NCBI GenBank assembly: GCA_041748655.1
Contig: JBGTCV010000137.1
Coordinates: 1 to 64,000 of the forward strand
Length of the DNA: 64,000 bases
From: Leptofilum sp041748655
Lineage (GTDB): Bacteria > Chloroflexota > Anaerolineae > Promineifilales > Promineifilaceae
Reading direction: 5' to 3'
Below, one piece after another: positions 8,772-17,665 of this stretch; within the stretch, counting starts at the first letter, position 1; each line of letters opens with the position of its first letter. The translations under genes were made by a program, and so were the position numbers. The notes under the pieces were generated by a model. The model was not told the DNA's origin, made no database searches, and saw only the letters and a program-made list of their open reading frames with translations.

Positions 8772-10835
8772 CTACTGAGCATCAACCGACATGACAAAAC
8801 CACCCTCACCGCCAAAGAAATCGCGGATGCGGATGATAACCAGCTCTTCGCTGGTAAAGGTGTAAATAAGCTCTTCTGCTTCGCCAGAGAAGCCATTATC
8901 AGCGCTAGCCAGGATGTTTTCATCCAGATCTAGAATTTCAATCACCATATCTACCGAATCATCATCGGAGACGACATTGATAATCATGGATTCGCCAACC
9001 AGGCCGCTGATAACGTAATCGACCAGCCCCTCTTCATTGGTGCGGGCATCGACCAGATCGCCATAAGCCAGCTCGAAGATAATCTCTGGGGTTCCAAACA
9101 GCACCACTTCGTAGTCGCCCGTGTTGGCACCGAAATCGTCTTGCGAATTCACGATGCGGAACGTGTAGGAGCCAGCCTCTTGAATGACCATGACAAATTC
9201 CTCTACGTCAATAGAGAAATCAAAACCGCGTTCCGGATCGAAACCCAGGCCAGAAATCGGCTCGCCACCCTTGCGTACCTGAATAGCGATGTCTAAATCG
9301 CCAAATGGCTCTACAAAGATGCCAACCATATCGCCCGCACGCAAAGCAGTGAAGGGGAAGGAATGCCCCTGGCCTTCATCCTCAGCGGCAAGAAAGTCTG
9401 GAGAGGCTATCACGACGTTGGTAAGGGGGGTGCTTAACTGGATATCGAAGCTGCCTGCAGAACCATCGAAGCCATAAACATTGATGGTGTAGACGCCGTC
9501 TTCAGGCAGCGCCACAATGACATTTTCGAGGCCAAAGGAAGCGTCTCGTTCGCGATCCAGCAAGGAGTTGCCAGCGGCATCAACTACGTCAACAACGACG
9601 TCCAGGTCGCCAAATGGGGTAACAACCATGCCAACGATGTCGTCAGCGGCTCCGGCAAAAGAGAAAGCGGCAACCGGGTTGGCGCTGTTGACAGCTCCAG
9701 AAACAGCGTCACCGTAAGCGATTGCTGTTCCGGGACCACCACTCACGGGAGTAACGGCCGTTCCTGCTTCCGCTATTGTCAATGAGTAGCTACCTGTGGC
9801 ATCGGCAAAACCGCGCACCAGGATGGCATAGCTGCCTGAGGCGGGAATGGTCACCCCTGGTAACTCTTCAGTTCCAAAGGAATCATCCACCTCACCATCG
9901 GGCAAAATGGAGTTACCGCTGTCATCCAAAACATCCACCACAACATCAAAGTCGCCTTCCGGTGCCACAATGATGTCAACCACTTCCCCTTCCAGACCAA
10001 TGAACTCCCAAACGGAGGGGCCAGAGGCATCCACAACACCGGCAACCGTGTCGCCGTACAGCAAGAAGCCTGAGCTTTCGGGAATATCGATGCTTTGGGT
10101 GGCGCCACCAACGGGGGCAGAGAGGGTGATGGAATTAACTATTGCGTCCAGAATGGGGCGGTTTGTGGCTTCTTCGGATATTTCGGAGCCAGAAAGGACA
10201 ATGGCCGCGCGGGTATCTGACATGATGATGAGCAGCTTCATAACGGCCGTATCGCCCTCGGCATCAGTCGCGTCAGCTGTTACTTGCGCTGCGGCCTGGC
10301 CATTGATGGTAACGGCCGTTGGCTCTCCGGTTACAGTTAGCTGGATGCCTTCCTCTTCCGCGTCACCTTCAGCAAAAAACTCAACAAAAACATTGAGTAA
10401 CTCCACCGGGGAATTTGTGTCTACATCATCCCCCACCATAAAACTCAAAAATTCTTTGTCTACAAAGGAGATATTCAAGAGTGCGCCCTTGATATCATCC
10501 TCGCCATCATCCAAAATATCCCGACTGCTGGCCAGCCGCAGCTCATCGGCGGATTCATCAACTTCAATGGCCCAATCGGCAGGATGAGACAAGGAAACGC
10601 CTAAAACTTCGTTGGAAAAATCAACAAAATTGGCCGTGGGGTCTGGCGTTGCGGTTGGTTCTGGTTCTTCAGTTGGTTCTGGTTCTTCCGTTGGCGGGGG
10701 CGCGTCATCATCCCTGTCATCTCTGGCCGGGCGAGGGGTTGGCGTGGGGTCTTTGACGCCACAGGCTGTGAATACAGCGCCAAACAACAGGGCTGCCAAC
10801 AGCATAAAAATGAGGTGCTTGTTCAGGTTTTTCAT
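8772..10835 (-). CDS. Lipoprotein with pre-peptidase (PPC-like) beta-sandwich repeats
   Basis: 687-residue exported lipoprotein. A signal peptide ends in a lipobox (LFGAVFTACG, lipid cysteine near residue 25), followed by a Pro/Thr/Glu/Asp-rich linker (~30-70). A first domain (~70-240, FVDFSNEVLGVSLSHPADW) resembles PsbP-like surface domains. At least three repeats follow, each with the pattern YGD-V-G-V...V-V-P-GD-DVVVDVLD, as in bacterial pre-peptidase C-terminal domains. No catalytic domain is seen. Probably a cell-surface binding protein. Confidence 0.75.
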   Translation of the reverse strand: MKNLNKHLIFMLLAALLFGAVFTACGVKDPTPTPRPARDDRDDDAPPPTEEPEPTEEPEPTATPDPTANFVDFSNEVLGVSLSHPADWAIEVDESADELRLASSRDILDDGEDDIKGALLNISFVDKEFLSFMVGDDVDTNSPVELLNVFVEFFAEGDAEEEGIQLTVTGEPTAVTINGQAAAQVTADATDAEGDTAVMKLLIIMSDTRAAIVLSGSEISEEATNRPILDAIVNSITLSAPVGGATQSIDIPESSGFLLYGDTVAGVVDASGPSVWEFIGLEGEVVDIIVAPEGDFDVVVDVLDDSGNSILPDGEVDDSFGTEELPGVTIPASGSYAILVRGFADATGSYSLTIAEAGTAVTPVSGGPGTAIAYGDAVSGAVNSANPVAAFSFAGAADDIVGMVVTPFGDLDVVVDVVDAAGNSLLDRERDASFGLENVIVALPEDGVYTINVYGFDGSAGSFDIQLSTPLTNVVIASPDFLAAEDEGQGHSFPFTALRAGDMVGIFVEPFGDLDIAIQVRKGGEPISGLGFDPERGFDFSIDVEEFVMVIQEAGSYTFRIVNSQDDFGANTGDYEVVLFGTPEIIFELAYGDLVDARTNEEGLVDYVISGLVGESMIINVVSDDDSVDMVIEILDLDENILASADNGFSGEAEELIYTFTSEELVIIRIRDFFGGEGGFVMSVDAQ

Positions 10836-11139
10836 AAAATCTCTCCTAATATTGTAAGATGGTTTTTCTTCTAAAATGGGCGTCTTTTAAACTACTTTGA
10901 AAACTGCTAATGGTAATGGAGGAGACCCAATTAACCATAGGTTATTAGGTCTAGATGGGTGCATCCTTTCACATTATGATTGCAATTCTTTCTGTCAATC
11001 TGAACGGCCGTAACCAAATTCATTTTGATGTCACGGCGCACAGAATACAGCCAAAATCAGCCTGCAACTGTAAAGCAGTATATACCCTCAACGATCCGAA
11101 ATCGATCTCAATTTTCCTGACTTTTTGGAGCTGGCTCTA
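10836..11139. other. Intergenic gap between lipoprotein and dinG-like genes
   Basis: About 300 bases without a supportable gene. It should contain the lipoprotein promoter and holds one copy of the host CGGCCG palindrome near 11004. Nothing else is recognised. Confidence 0.5.
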
Positions 11140-13962
11140 TCAACGATCCCGGTTCAGCCAGCGCACCGTCAGCTCGCCCACCCGGTCCAGCCGCTGGCGC
11201 AGCACGGTGCATTCTGGCAAGGCATCGACAAACATCTGGCCATACCGCTTGGTGATGACCCGCTTGTCTAAAATAATGACCACTCCCTCATCCGTCTGAC
11301 GGCGGTTGAGGCGGCCAAACCCCTGCCGAAAGCGCAGCACCGCCTCTGGCACAGAGTATTCAAAAAAGGCATTGTCGAACGTTTCAGAACGGGCGGCAAA
11401 AATGGGATCAGACGGCACATCAAACGGCAGCTTGGCGATGAGCACCGCTTGCAGCGCCTCGCCCGGCACATCGACCCCTTCCCAGAAGGAGCGGGTGCCC
11501 AGCAGCACGGCCCGGCTGCCGGGCTGCTTGAACTGCGCCAGCAGCTGCTGGCGCGAACCGCCGGAGCTTTGCGCCAGCGTGGTAATGCCGGCATCGGCCA
11601 GCGCCCCTTCGATCGCTTTGGCCGTCTGATTCAGCTGGCCATACGAGGTAAACAGCACCATCGTCCGGCCACCCAGCGACATGGCCACATTCACAATGGC
11701 ATCCTCCAACATGCGCTGGTAGCCGGGCTGGTTCGGTTCGGGAATGTCGGTGACCAGGTAGAGCAGGGTGGCATTTTTGTAGTCGAACGGGGAACCGACA
11801 GCCAGTTCGTCTACATCGTGGGCGTGCAGCCGATCGCGGATGTAGGTGAAGTTGGCTTCTTCGCGGGCGTCTGGCCCGGCAGTGCGCAGCGTGGCGGAGG
11901 TAAGCACCACCGTTTCCAGCGCCTCGAAGATGTTGCTTTGCACCAGCGGCCCAATGTGCAGCGGCGCGGCGTGCAGCGAGATGCGCTCCTTGAAAATTTC
12001 CACCCAGTAAATCATGTCCGGGTCTGGATCGATGATGATGCCGTCCAGGTTGAGGCGGGTTTCTTCGAGGGAACGGCCGTTACTCATCAAGGTCAACTTC
12101 AAATCTTCGCCATCGGCCAGATCAAACTGCTCGGCAATATCCCCCAAGCCACCCGCCAGCTTGCCAAAGCCATCGACAACGGCGCGCAGATGACGGCTCA
12201 GGTTATCCCAGCTCAGTTCCACCTCATCAAAGCCGGGTTGGGTGCGAACGGCCGTTGTCAACCGAATTTGCTGGGCAAACTGGCTGCGCGTGTTCATCGC
12301 CTCAGACAAAAAGAAGGTAAGCGTCGTGAAAAATTCATCCAGCCGAATGACAGCCGACTGCCCCTCGCGCCGCATCCGGTTGATCATCTCGTTGAATTTG
12401 GCAACAAAATCCGGCGGTAAAGCAGCTTCCAAGCGGCTCTGCAAATCGGCCAGCAGCCCGGCGCGGGGTTTGTTCACCTCGTCCAGAATCGCTTCCAAAA
12501 ACCGCTTGTCGGCCCGGAAGCTGAGACCGTCGGTAACGGCCGCTTCCAGATGGTGCGCCTCGTCTACAATCAGATCAACAAACGGAGGCAGCACCTGATT
12601 CTCGTTAGAGACGTTGGAAAGCAGCAGCGAATGGTTGACAATGACCAGATGGGCCAGCTCTGCCCGACGTCGGGCCACGTGCAGCGGGCAGTTTTCCGCC
12701 GCGCAATGCTCCGAAGTGCAGGAGGCGTTTTCGCCGTTCAGCTTGCCCCAGGCCAGCCGCTCCCCCGGCGTGCGCAGGTTCAGCTCGGCCACGTCGCCCG
12801 TGGCGGTGGTGGGCAGCCAGAGCAGGATGCGGGCGTAGAGAGCCATCTCGTCGGCGTTGCTGGGGCCGCTGTGGCGCATCTGCTGGAAGAGGCGGGTGCA
12901 GACGTAGTTGCGCTTCCCTTTGCGCACGGCGGCGCGCAGCTCAAACGGCAGCACCTTTTGCAGTTCAGGAATATCTTTGTGAATGAGTTGGTCTTGCAGG
13001 TTGATGGTGTTGGTGGAGATGACCACGCGACGGCCGTTTTCCACCGCCCAAAACGCAGCCGGAATCAGGTAGGCAATACTTTTACCCGTACCGGTGCCTG
13101 CTTCCACCATCACGTGCGCCCCGTCGTTAAACGCGCCCACGACGGCGTCCAGCATCTCCACCTGCTGCGGCCGGTATTCAAAAGAATCGAACAGCTGGCT
13201 AAAGTTGCCCCCCGGCAGGATCAGGCTGGCGACCAGCTCCGGGTCTAACATGCGGGGCTTTTCGGCGGGGATGGCGGGACGGCCGTCTAGCTTGCGGGGG
13301 TTGAACAGGCGGGGCAGTCGCCCGCGATGGCGCAAATCCTGCCCTTCAAACGCCGTGCGCACCCGCTCGGCTAAAATATCCTCGAAAAAGATGGTTTCGG
13401 GCCAGGCCAGCCGCCGCCCCGCTTCCACCAGCTCATCAATCTGGCTCAGCTGCAATTGCAGCGCCCGCTCGCGCAGCGCCAGAAACAGCTCCACCGTCTG
13501 CTCCGCATCCTCCAGGGCGCGGTGAGCCTGGCTGCCGTTGGGGTTCGGCAGACCCAAATAATGCACCAGCGATTCCAGATTAAACCGCCCGGCGTCAGGG
13601 AACAAAATCGAGGCCAGCGTCACCGTATCCAGCCGGTGGTTGCCCACGCCCAGCCGCTCTGCCTGTAAAAAGCCCAAATCGAAGCTGATGTTATGCCCTA
13701 CGAGCACATGGTCCCCAATTTTGGGGCGCAGTTGGGAGCGCAGCGTAAACATGGTGGGAGCCTCATCCACCATCGCCTGGGTGATGCCGGTGAGCTGGGT
13801 AATGAAGGGTGGAATCGGCCGGTGCGGATTCACCAGTGAAGAAAATTCGTCCAGAATATCGTTGCCGCGCAGGGTAATGGCGGCCACTTCAATAATGCTG
13901 TCTGTTTGGGGGTCCAGCCCCGTCGTTTCCACGTCAACAACGACGTAAGTTGTGGCACTCAT
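11140..13962 (-). CDS. dinG: DinG-family helicase with N-terminal DEDD exonuclease domain
   Basis: About 940 residues. Residues ~1-165 form a DnaQ-like 3'-5' exonuclease (VVVDVETTGLD, later VGHNISFDLGF and HRALEDAEQT). The rest is an XPD/DinG-type superfamily 2 helicase: Walker A VEAGTGTGKS, a cysteine-rich iron-sulfur region (YVCTRL, then CTSEHCAAENCP), DEAH box VDEAHH, and C-terminal FGRLNRRQTDEG. It probably unwinds damaged or structured DNA. The start at MSATTYVVVD (13962) is preferred over an upstream in-frame ATG five codons earlier. Confidence 0.92.
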   Translation of the reverse strand: MSATTYVVVDVETTGLDPQTDSIIEVAAITLRGNDILDEFSSLVNPHRPIPPFITQLTGITQAMVDEAPTMFTLRSQLRPKIGDHVLVGHNISFDLGFLQAERLGVGNHRLDTVTLASILFPDAGRFNLESLVHYLGLPNPNGSQAHRALEDAEQTVELFLALRERALQLQLSQIDELVEAGRRLAWPETIFFEDILAERVRTAFEGQDLRHRGRLPRLFNPRKLDGRPAIPAEKPRMLDPELVASLILPGGNFSQLFDSFEYRPQQVEMLDAVVGAFNDGAHVMVEAGTGTGKSIAYLIPAAFWAVENGRRVVISTNTINLQDQLIHKDIPELQKVLPFELRAAVRKGKRNYVCTRLFQQMRHSGPSNADEMALYARILLWLPTTATGDVAELNLRTPGERLAWGKLNGENASCTSEHCAAENCPLHVARRRAELAHLVIVNHSLLLSNVSNENQVLPPFVDLIVDEAHHLEAAVTDGLSFRADKRFLEAILDEVNKPRAGLLADLQSRLEAALPPDFVAKFNEMINRMRREGQSAVIRLDEFFTTLTFFLSEAMNTRSQFAQQIRLTTAVRTQPGFDEVELSWDNLSRHLRAVVDGFGKLAGGLGDIAEQFDLADGEDLKLTLMSNGRSLEETRLNLDGIIIDPDPDMIYWVEIFKERISLHAAPLHIGPLVQSNIFEALETVVLTSATLRTAGPDAREEANFTYIRDRLHAHDVDELAVGSPFDYKNATLLYLVTDIPEPNQPGYQRMLEDAIVNVAMSLGGRTMVLFTSYGQLNQTAKAIEGALADAGITTLAQSSGGSRQQLLAQFKQPGSRAVLLGTRSFWEGVDVPGEALQAVLIAKLPFDVPSDPIFAARSETFDNAFFEYSVPEAVLRFRQGFGRLNRRQTDEGVVIILDKRVITKRYGQMFVDALPECTVLRQRLDRVGELTVRWLNRDR

Positions 13963-14071
13963 AAGGAACAATCCCATTTTTTTGGCTTGAAAAGCAAAAA
14001 TTATAGCACAAACTTTCTAACGAGAATGGCTGCAAAGTGGTTAACGAATTCTGGTTTTTGAAAGCCAATGG

Positions 14072-14100
14072 TTGACACGTCTGATCATGTATGCCATAAT
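14072..14100 (+). promoter_or_regulatory. Sigma70-type promoter of the hom transcript
   Basis: TTGACA (14072-14077) and CATAAT (14095-14100) with exactly 17 bp spacing. It would start a transcript with a ~235-base leader ahead of hom. Confidence 0.7.
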
Positions 14101-14172
14101 GCGCCCATCATTTCCAATTTATTGATAGGCCAAATTTTGGCCCGCTATCTTTATGATGAGGAGGTGGTGCTT

Positions 14173-14229
14173 ATGGATAGTAATTTATCTAACCGCACCG
14201 CAGCGCTACCTTCTCGGATGAGTAAGTAG
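14173..14229 (+). CDS. Leader peptide upstream of homoserine dehydrogenase (putative)
   Basis: An 18-codon reading frame (MDSNLSNRTAALPSRMSK) with a strong GAGGAGGTGG ribosome site. Its 3' end lies inside the left arm and loop of the 14195-14240 hairpin, so ribosome position could control folding. It contains single Thr and Met codons but no run of one amino acid, so which signal it reads is not clear. Confidence 0.5.
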   Translation: MDSNLSNRTAALPSRMSK

Positions 14230-14280
14230 CGCTGCGGTGCACACAAGGGCCTTGTCTTCGGACAAGGCTCTTGTTTGTTA
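14195..14280 (+). promoter_or_regulatory. Tandem hairpins in the hom leader (attenuator candidate)
   Basis: Hairpin 1 has perfect 15-bp arms (GCACCGCAGCGCTAC, 14195-14209, and its complement, 14226-14240). Hairpin 2 (14244-14273) has a 13-bp stem closed by a TTCG tetraloop and is followed by a T-rich stretch, as in an intrinsic terminator. Together with the leader peptide this looks like transcription attenuation of the downstream gene. Confidence 0.6.
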
Positions 14281-14340
14281 TGGGGTGGCTAATTCGTTTG
14301 TTGCTCTAATTCGTTGTTGTCAATCTAAGAGAGAAGAAAC

Positions 14341-15429
14341 ATGAAAGAAGTTCCTGTGATTTTGTTTGGCGCGGGTGGGGTTGGTTCGGCGTTACTGCGG
14401 CAGATTGTGAACGGCCGTTCCCACCACACCAGCCGTAATCAATGCCACTTTACAATTATCGCCATCACCGACAGCCAGACGATGCTGTGGAACCCTGACG
14501 GCCTGAGCGATGCTGAGCTTCTGGAAGCAGTTGCCGCCAAACGGCAGGGTCTGCCAGTGGATCCGGCCTACCGCACGGAACGGCCGTCTGAACGCGTACG
14601 CCCCAGCGAGATCGAGCTTGTGCAGCAGGTGACGGAGGCCGGGCTGGGGCCAGCCATTTTTGTCGATGTGACTGCCGCCGAGGGGATGGAGCCAGCGCTG
14701 CTGCAGGCGCTGAAATTGGGACACAGCGTGGTGTTGGCGAATAAAAAACCATTAGCGGGGAGGTGGGAAACGGCCGTACCCTTCTACAACCAGCTCCGCC
14801 TGCGTCACGAATCCACCGTGGGCGGTGGCCAGCCCGTCATTGCCACGCTGCGTTATTTGCTGGATGTGAACGACCCGATTTATCAGATTGAAGGGCAGCT
14901 CAGCGGCACGCTGGGCTTTATCTGCACCCAGCTCGATGCCGGTGTGCCGCTCTCGCAAGCCATCACCGAGGCCAAGGCCAAAGGGTACACCGAACCAGAC
15001 CCACGCGAAGATTTAGGCGGGCAGGATGTGATGCGCAAGGTGATGATTCTGGGGCGGATGGCTGGCTGGCCGCTGGAAGCCAGCGACATCGAAGTAGAGT
15101 CGCTCTACACACCCGACCTGGCCAATTTGACCGTGCCGGAATTCCTGCAAGCCGCCAGCCAGCTGGATGCAGCGATGCAGCAGCGGGTGGACGACGCCCG
15201 CGCCAACGGCCAGGTACTACGCTACGTGGCCGAACTCAGCGAAGGACGCGGTACCGTTGGCCTGAAACCGATTCCGGCCAGCAGCCCGCTGGCCAACATG
15301 AAGTACATCAGCTTCCGCACCGGCTACTACAATGACGAGCCGCTGCTCATTGGCGGCAAGGGTGCGGGCGTGGAAATGACGGCCGCAGGCGTTTTGGGGG
15401 ATATGATTGGGCTGGTTCGTGAGCGGTAA
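14341..15429 (+). CDS. hom: Homoserine dehydrogenase
   Basis: 362-residue NAD(P)-dependent homoserine dehydrogenase that reduces aspartate semialdehyde to homoserine on the way to Thr, Met and Ile. Motifs: ILFGAGGVGSALLRQI (dinucleotide fold), VVLANKKPLAG (catalytic Lys region), GQLSGTLGFI and the signature AKAKGYTEPDPREDLGGQDV. No C-terminal ACT domain is seen, so feedback control by Thr is probably not intrinsic. This fits with control by the upstream leader. Confidence 0.93.
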   Translation: MKEVPVILFGAGGVGSALLRQIVNGRSHHTSRNQCHFTIIAITDSQTMLWNPDGLSDAELLEAVAAKRQGLPVDPAYRTERPSERVRPSEIELVQQVTEAGLGPAIFVDVTAAEGMEPALLQALKLGHSVVLANKKPLAGRWETAVPFYNQLRLRHESTVGGGQPVIATLRYLLDVNDPIYQIEGQLSGTLGFICTQLDAGVPLSQAITEAKAKGYTEPDPREDLGGQDVMRKVMILGRMAGWPLEASDIEVESLYTPDLANLTVPEFLQAASQLDAAMQQRVDDARANGQVLRYVAELSEGRGTVGLKPIPASSPLANMKYISFRTGYYNDEPLLIGGKGAGVEMTAAGVLGDMIGLVRER

Positions 15430-15437
15430 GCGGTAAT

Positions 15438-15481
15438 CGGTAAATGGTAATCGCTCAATGGCGACCGATTACCATTTACCG
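15438..15481. terminator. Hairpin between convergent hom and DUF7282 lipoprotein genes
   Basis: Perfect 16-bp arms (CGGTAAATGGTAATCG and its complement) with a 12-base loop between two convergent stops. There is no T-run, so it is a factor-independent terminator only by position; it could be another dispersed palindrome. Confidence 0.5.
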
Positions 15482-15489
15482 ACCACCCA

Positions 15490-17031
15490 TTACTGCTCCT
15501 CCGTCAGGAGGAAAAACGGCACCGAAATCGGGCTGCGGTTGCGCTGGAGGGGAACGTCGGCCCCGTCGGGGTCAAATTCGTCTGGTTCACCCGCGTTGAG
15601 GTAGAGCGTCACGTACAGCGTGTCTGTGGCCAGGGACGGGTCGATGGAAATGGCGATGTCGTGACTGATGCCGGGGGGAACGGCCGTAAACCCCAACACC
15701 TCACCCCGTTCTCCATTCTCATCGGCCTCGATGGCCACCCAGGTGGGCGCATTCACCACCACCAATTTCACCGTCAGGACGGCTGAGGCGGTGCCCGTTT
15801 TGGGCAGCGGCTGATCTTCAACCACCAGATAATTCCCCGGCGTCAGGCTCAACGTCACCGTATTGGGCAAACGATCCTGATAATAAACCGGCTGATCCAC
15901 ACGCGGAAAATCAAAGGCATCCCCTGAGACGGTATCCTCATGCAGGCGCAAATGGAGAATAGACGTAGCGGCAGATTCCACCACCTGAACCTTCACCCGC
16001 TCATTCAGCCCATCCACCAGCAGGGCTGAACCGATGATCAGCCCAGGTTCCCCCCCATCATCAAAATAGACCACCAGCCAGCCAGGCCCATTACTAATAA
16101 CTCGTTCCACCTCAAACACGCCATTGATCAGCGGCTGATCCAGCACAAAAATATCGACGGGAAAAGTAGCGGCAAACTCAGCCACAACCGGTTCGCCGTT
16201 GGCCAGCAGCGGCTCGTCTTCGGCCTGGTAGTCGAACCGGAGCGGACGGCCGTAATCGGCATACAACGCGGCGTACAGAGTTGGCGTTGCTTCCCGCCAG
16301 GGAATAGTAATAACCAGATCTTCATGGCGACCAGCTGTTAGCGGAATGAAGCCCAACAGGTCAGCCAAACGGCCGTCTACCCCGGCATGAATCGCCAACC
16401 AGCCATCTTCTGGCAGCAGTACATTCTCAATTCGCACTACCCCATCCTCACCCACTGCCTGTGCCACCACTTCGATGACTGGTTCAGACAGCTGAAAATC
16501 CAGGGCAAAGGTAGTGGCAATTTGGGCCGATTCCCATACCAGCGGCTCGTCTGGCCCGTTGGGGAACTCAAATTCGCCACTTTGGCCTGCATCGCTGTGC
16601 AGGATGGCTGCCAGGGTAGGCGTGGCCTGCTGGGGATCGATAGTAAGCGATACGTTTGGGTTGAGTCCGGTGGCAACGGCCGTAAAGCCCAGCACCTCGC
16701 CCAATTCACCATCAGACATGGCGTACAGCACCAGCCAGCCATCTTCTGGCGAGATGACGCTGGCGATTTGCAGCGTGCCCTCATCCGTCAGCGGCTGATC
16801 GGCGGCGTTGATGCGGGGGACAGCCGGGGTGGGGACCGGCGTGTGGGTGGCAGTGGGAGTGGGGGTGGCTGTGGCTGAAGGCGGAAGGTCGGCAACGGCC
16901 GTTTCGCCATTAGCCACGGCAGCCAGGGTTGGGGTGGCCGTGGCGTTGTTTTCATTGGCACAGGCGACAGCCATCAGCAAAAATAACCCCAGCCACCAGA
17001 CCTGATTTATCAGTTTCATTCTCTTCTTCAT
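15490..17031 (-). CDS. Lipoprotein with four DUF7282-like repeats
   Basis: 513 residues. A signal peptide with lipobox LLMAVACA (cysteine near residue 24) is followed by a Thr/Pro-rich linker to ~75. Four repeats of ~100 residues follow, each beginning with a DQPL-G---V-V-sP-GWLVVY-like stretch, then LGF--V--G and T-TLYA-L--D-G. This matches DUF7282, a surface domain best known from archaea. Function unknown; probably a cell-surface or adhesion protein. Confidence 0.75.
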   Translation of the reverse strand: MKKRMKLINQVWWLGLFLLMAVACANENNATATPTLAAVANGETAVADLPPSATATPTPTATHTPVPTPAVPRINAADQPLTDEGTLQIASVISPEDGWLVLYAMSDGELGEVLGFTAVATGLNPNVSLTIDPQQATPTLAAILHSDAGQSGEFEFPNGPDEPLVWESAQIATTFALDFQLSEPVIEVVAQAVGEDGVVRIENVLLPEDGWLAIHAGVDGRLADLLGFIPLTAGRHEDLVITIPWREATPTLYAALYADYGRPLRFDYQAEDEPLLANGEPVVAEFAATFPVDIFVLDQPLINGVFEVERVISNGPGWLVVYFDDGGEPGLIIGSALLVDGLNERVKVQVVESAATSILHLRLHEDTVSGDAFDFPRVDQPVYYQDRLPNTVTLSLTPGNYLVVEDQPLPKTGTASAVLTVKLVVVNAPTWVAIEADENGERGEVLGFTAVPPGISHDIAISIDPSLATDTLYVTLYLNAGEPDEFDPDGADVPLQRNRSPISVPFFLLTEEQ

Positions 17032-17175
17032 AAGCTGTTCAATTCAACTTTTCCTGCTTCCTTCCAATACAAATCAAGTACCAATCAAGCGAGCGGGATT
17101 GTAGGGTAGATGCTAAAAATCTCAAATTGTTACCTAGTTTACACTGAACGGATGTTTACTCCCTTAAGATTCGTG

Positions 17176-17181
17176 TATAAT
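17176..17181 (+). promoter_or_regulatory. Likely -10 box (TATAAT) upstream of the coiled-coil gene
   Basis: A consensus TATAAT about 130 bases before the coiled-coil gene, in an AT-rich gap. The -35 region is weak, and the long leader to the gene holds nothing recognised. Confidence 0.4.
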
Positions 17182-17313
17182 ATTAGCAGTACTGTGATAC
17201 TATACTTTATTGTGCTTGTTGGTATTTTGCATCTGAGAAGTAAGGAGAAAACTTAACAAACAAATCGCTTGCGTAGAAATTTGTGATATGTAGTGTTGTG
17301 AGGGAAAAAGATC

Positions 17314-17556
17314 ATGGGTAACGAAATCTCAAAACGTATTGAATTAGAAAAGCAGGAAAAGATGCTGCACGAGCGGCTGGCTGAAGATACCCGGCGCTTA
17401 CAATCAGCTCGGACCCACCTGAAGCTTTGCGAAGAGGCTCTAGAGTACACTCTGGCAGAACTTCACGACGTTAAAGAGCGAAAGAAAGCTATAACGGGTC
17501 TGCTAGAAAGTATGTGGAACGGCGGCACGGCCGAAAGCCCCTTGAAAAAAGCGTAG
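17314..17556 (+). CDS. Small coiled-coil protein, function unknown
   Basis: 80 residues, almost wholly charged helix with a heptad pattern from residue ~5 to 65 (IELEKQEKMLHERLAEDTRR and on). No signal peptide or membrane segment. A terminator follows at 17633-17663. It is not recognised as a named family; probably a small structural or scaffold protein. Confidence 0.55.
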   Translation: MGNEISKRIELEKQEKMLHERLAEDTRRLQSARTHLKLCEEALEYTLAELHDVKERKKAITGLLESMWNGGTAESPLKKA

Positions 17557-17632
17557 CAATTCTCATCAACGACAAATCTTAAACCATTTATTTTGCGATA
17601 TTGTCATTTTAATCAGAAACGAGATGAGAATG

Positions 17633-17663
17633 AGAGCCGGTTGTTAACATCCGGCTCTTTTTA
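17633..17663 (+). terminator. Rho-independent terminator
   Basis: AGAGCCGG (17633-17640) pairs with CCGGCTCT (17651-17658), followed by T-rich sequence. It lies between the coiled-coil gene and the convergent end of comEC. Confidence 0.8.
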
Positions 17664-17665
17664 TT

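Noticed and set aside
8772..10835. Long plus-strand open frames across the PPC lipoprotein gene
   Set aside because: They are Ser/Thr/Ala-rich mirror translations of a biased gene with no ribosome sites; the minus-strand lipoprotein is clearly the gene.
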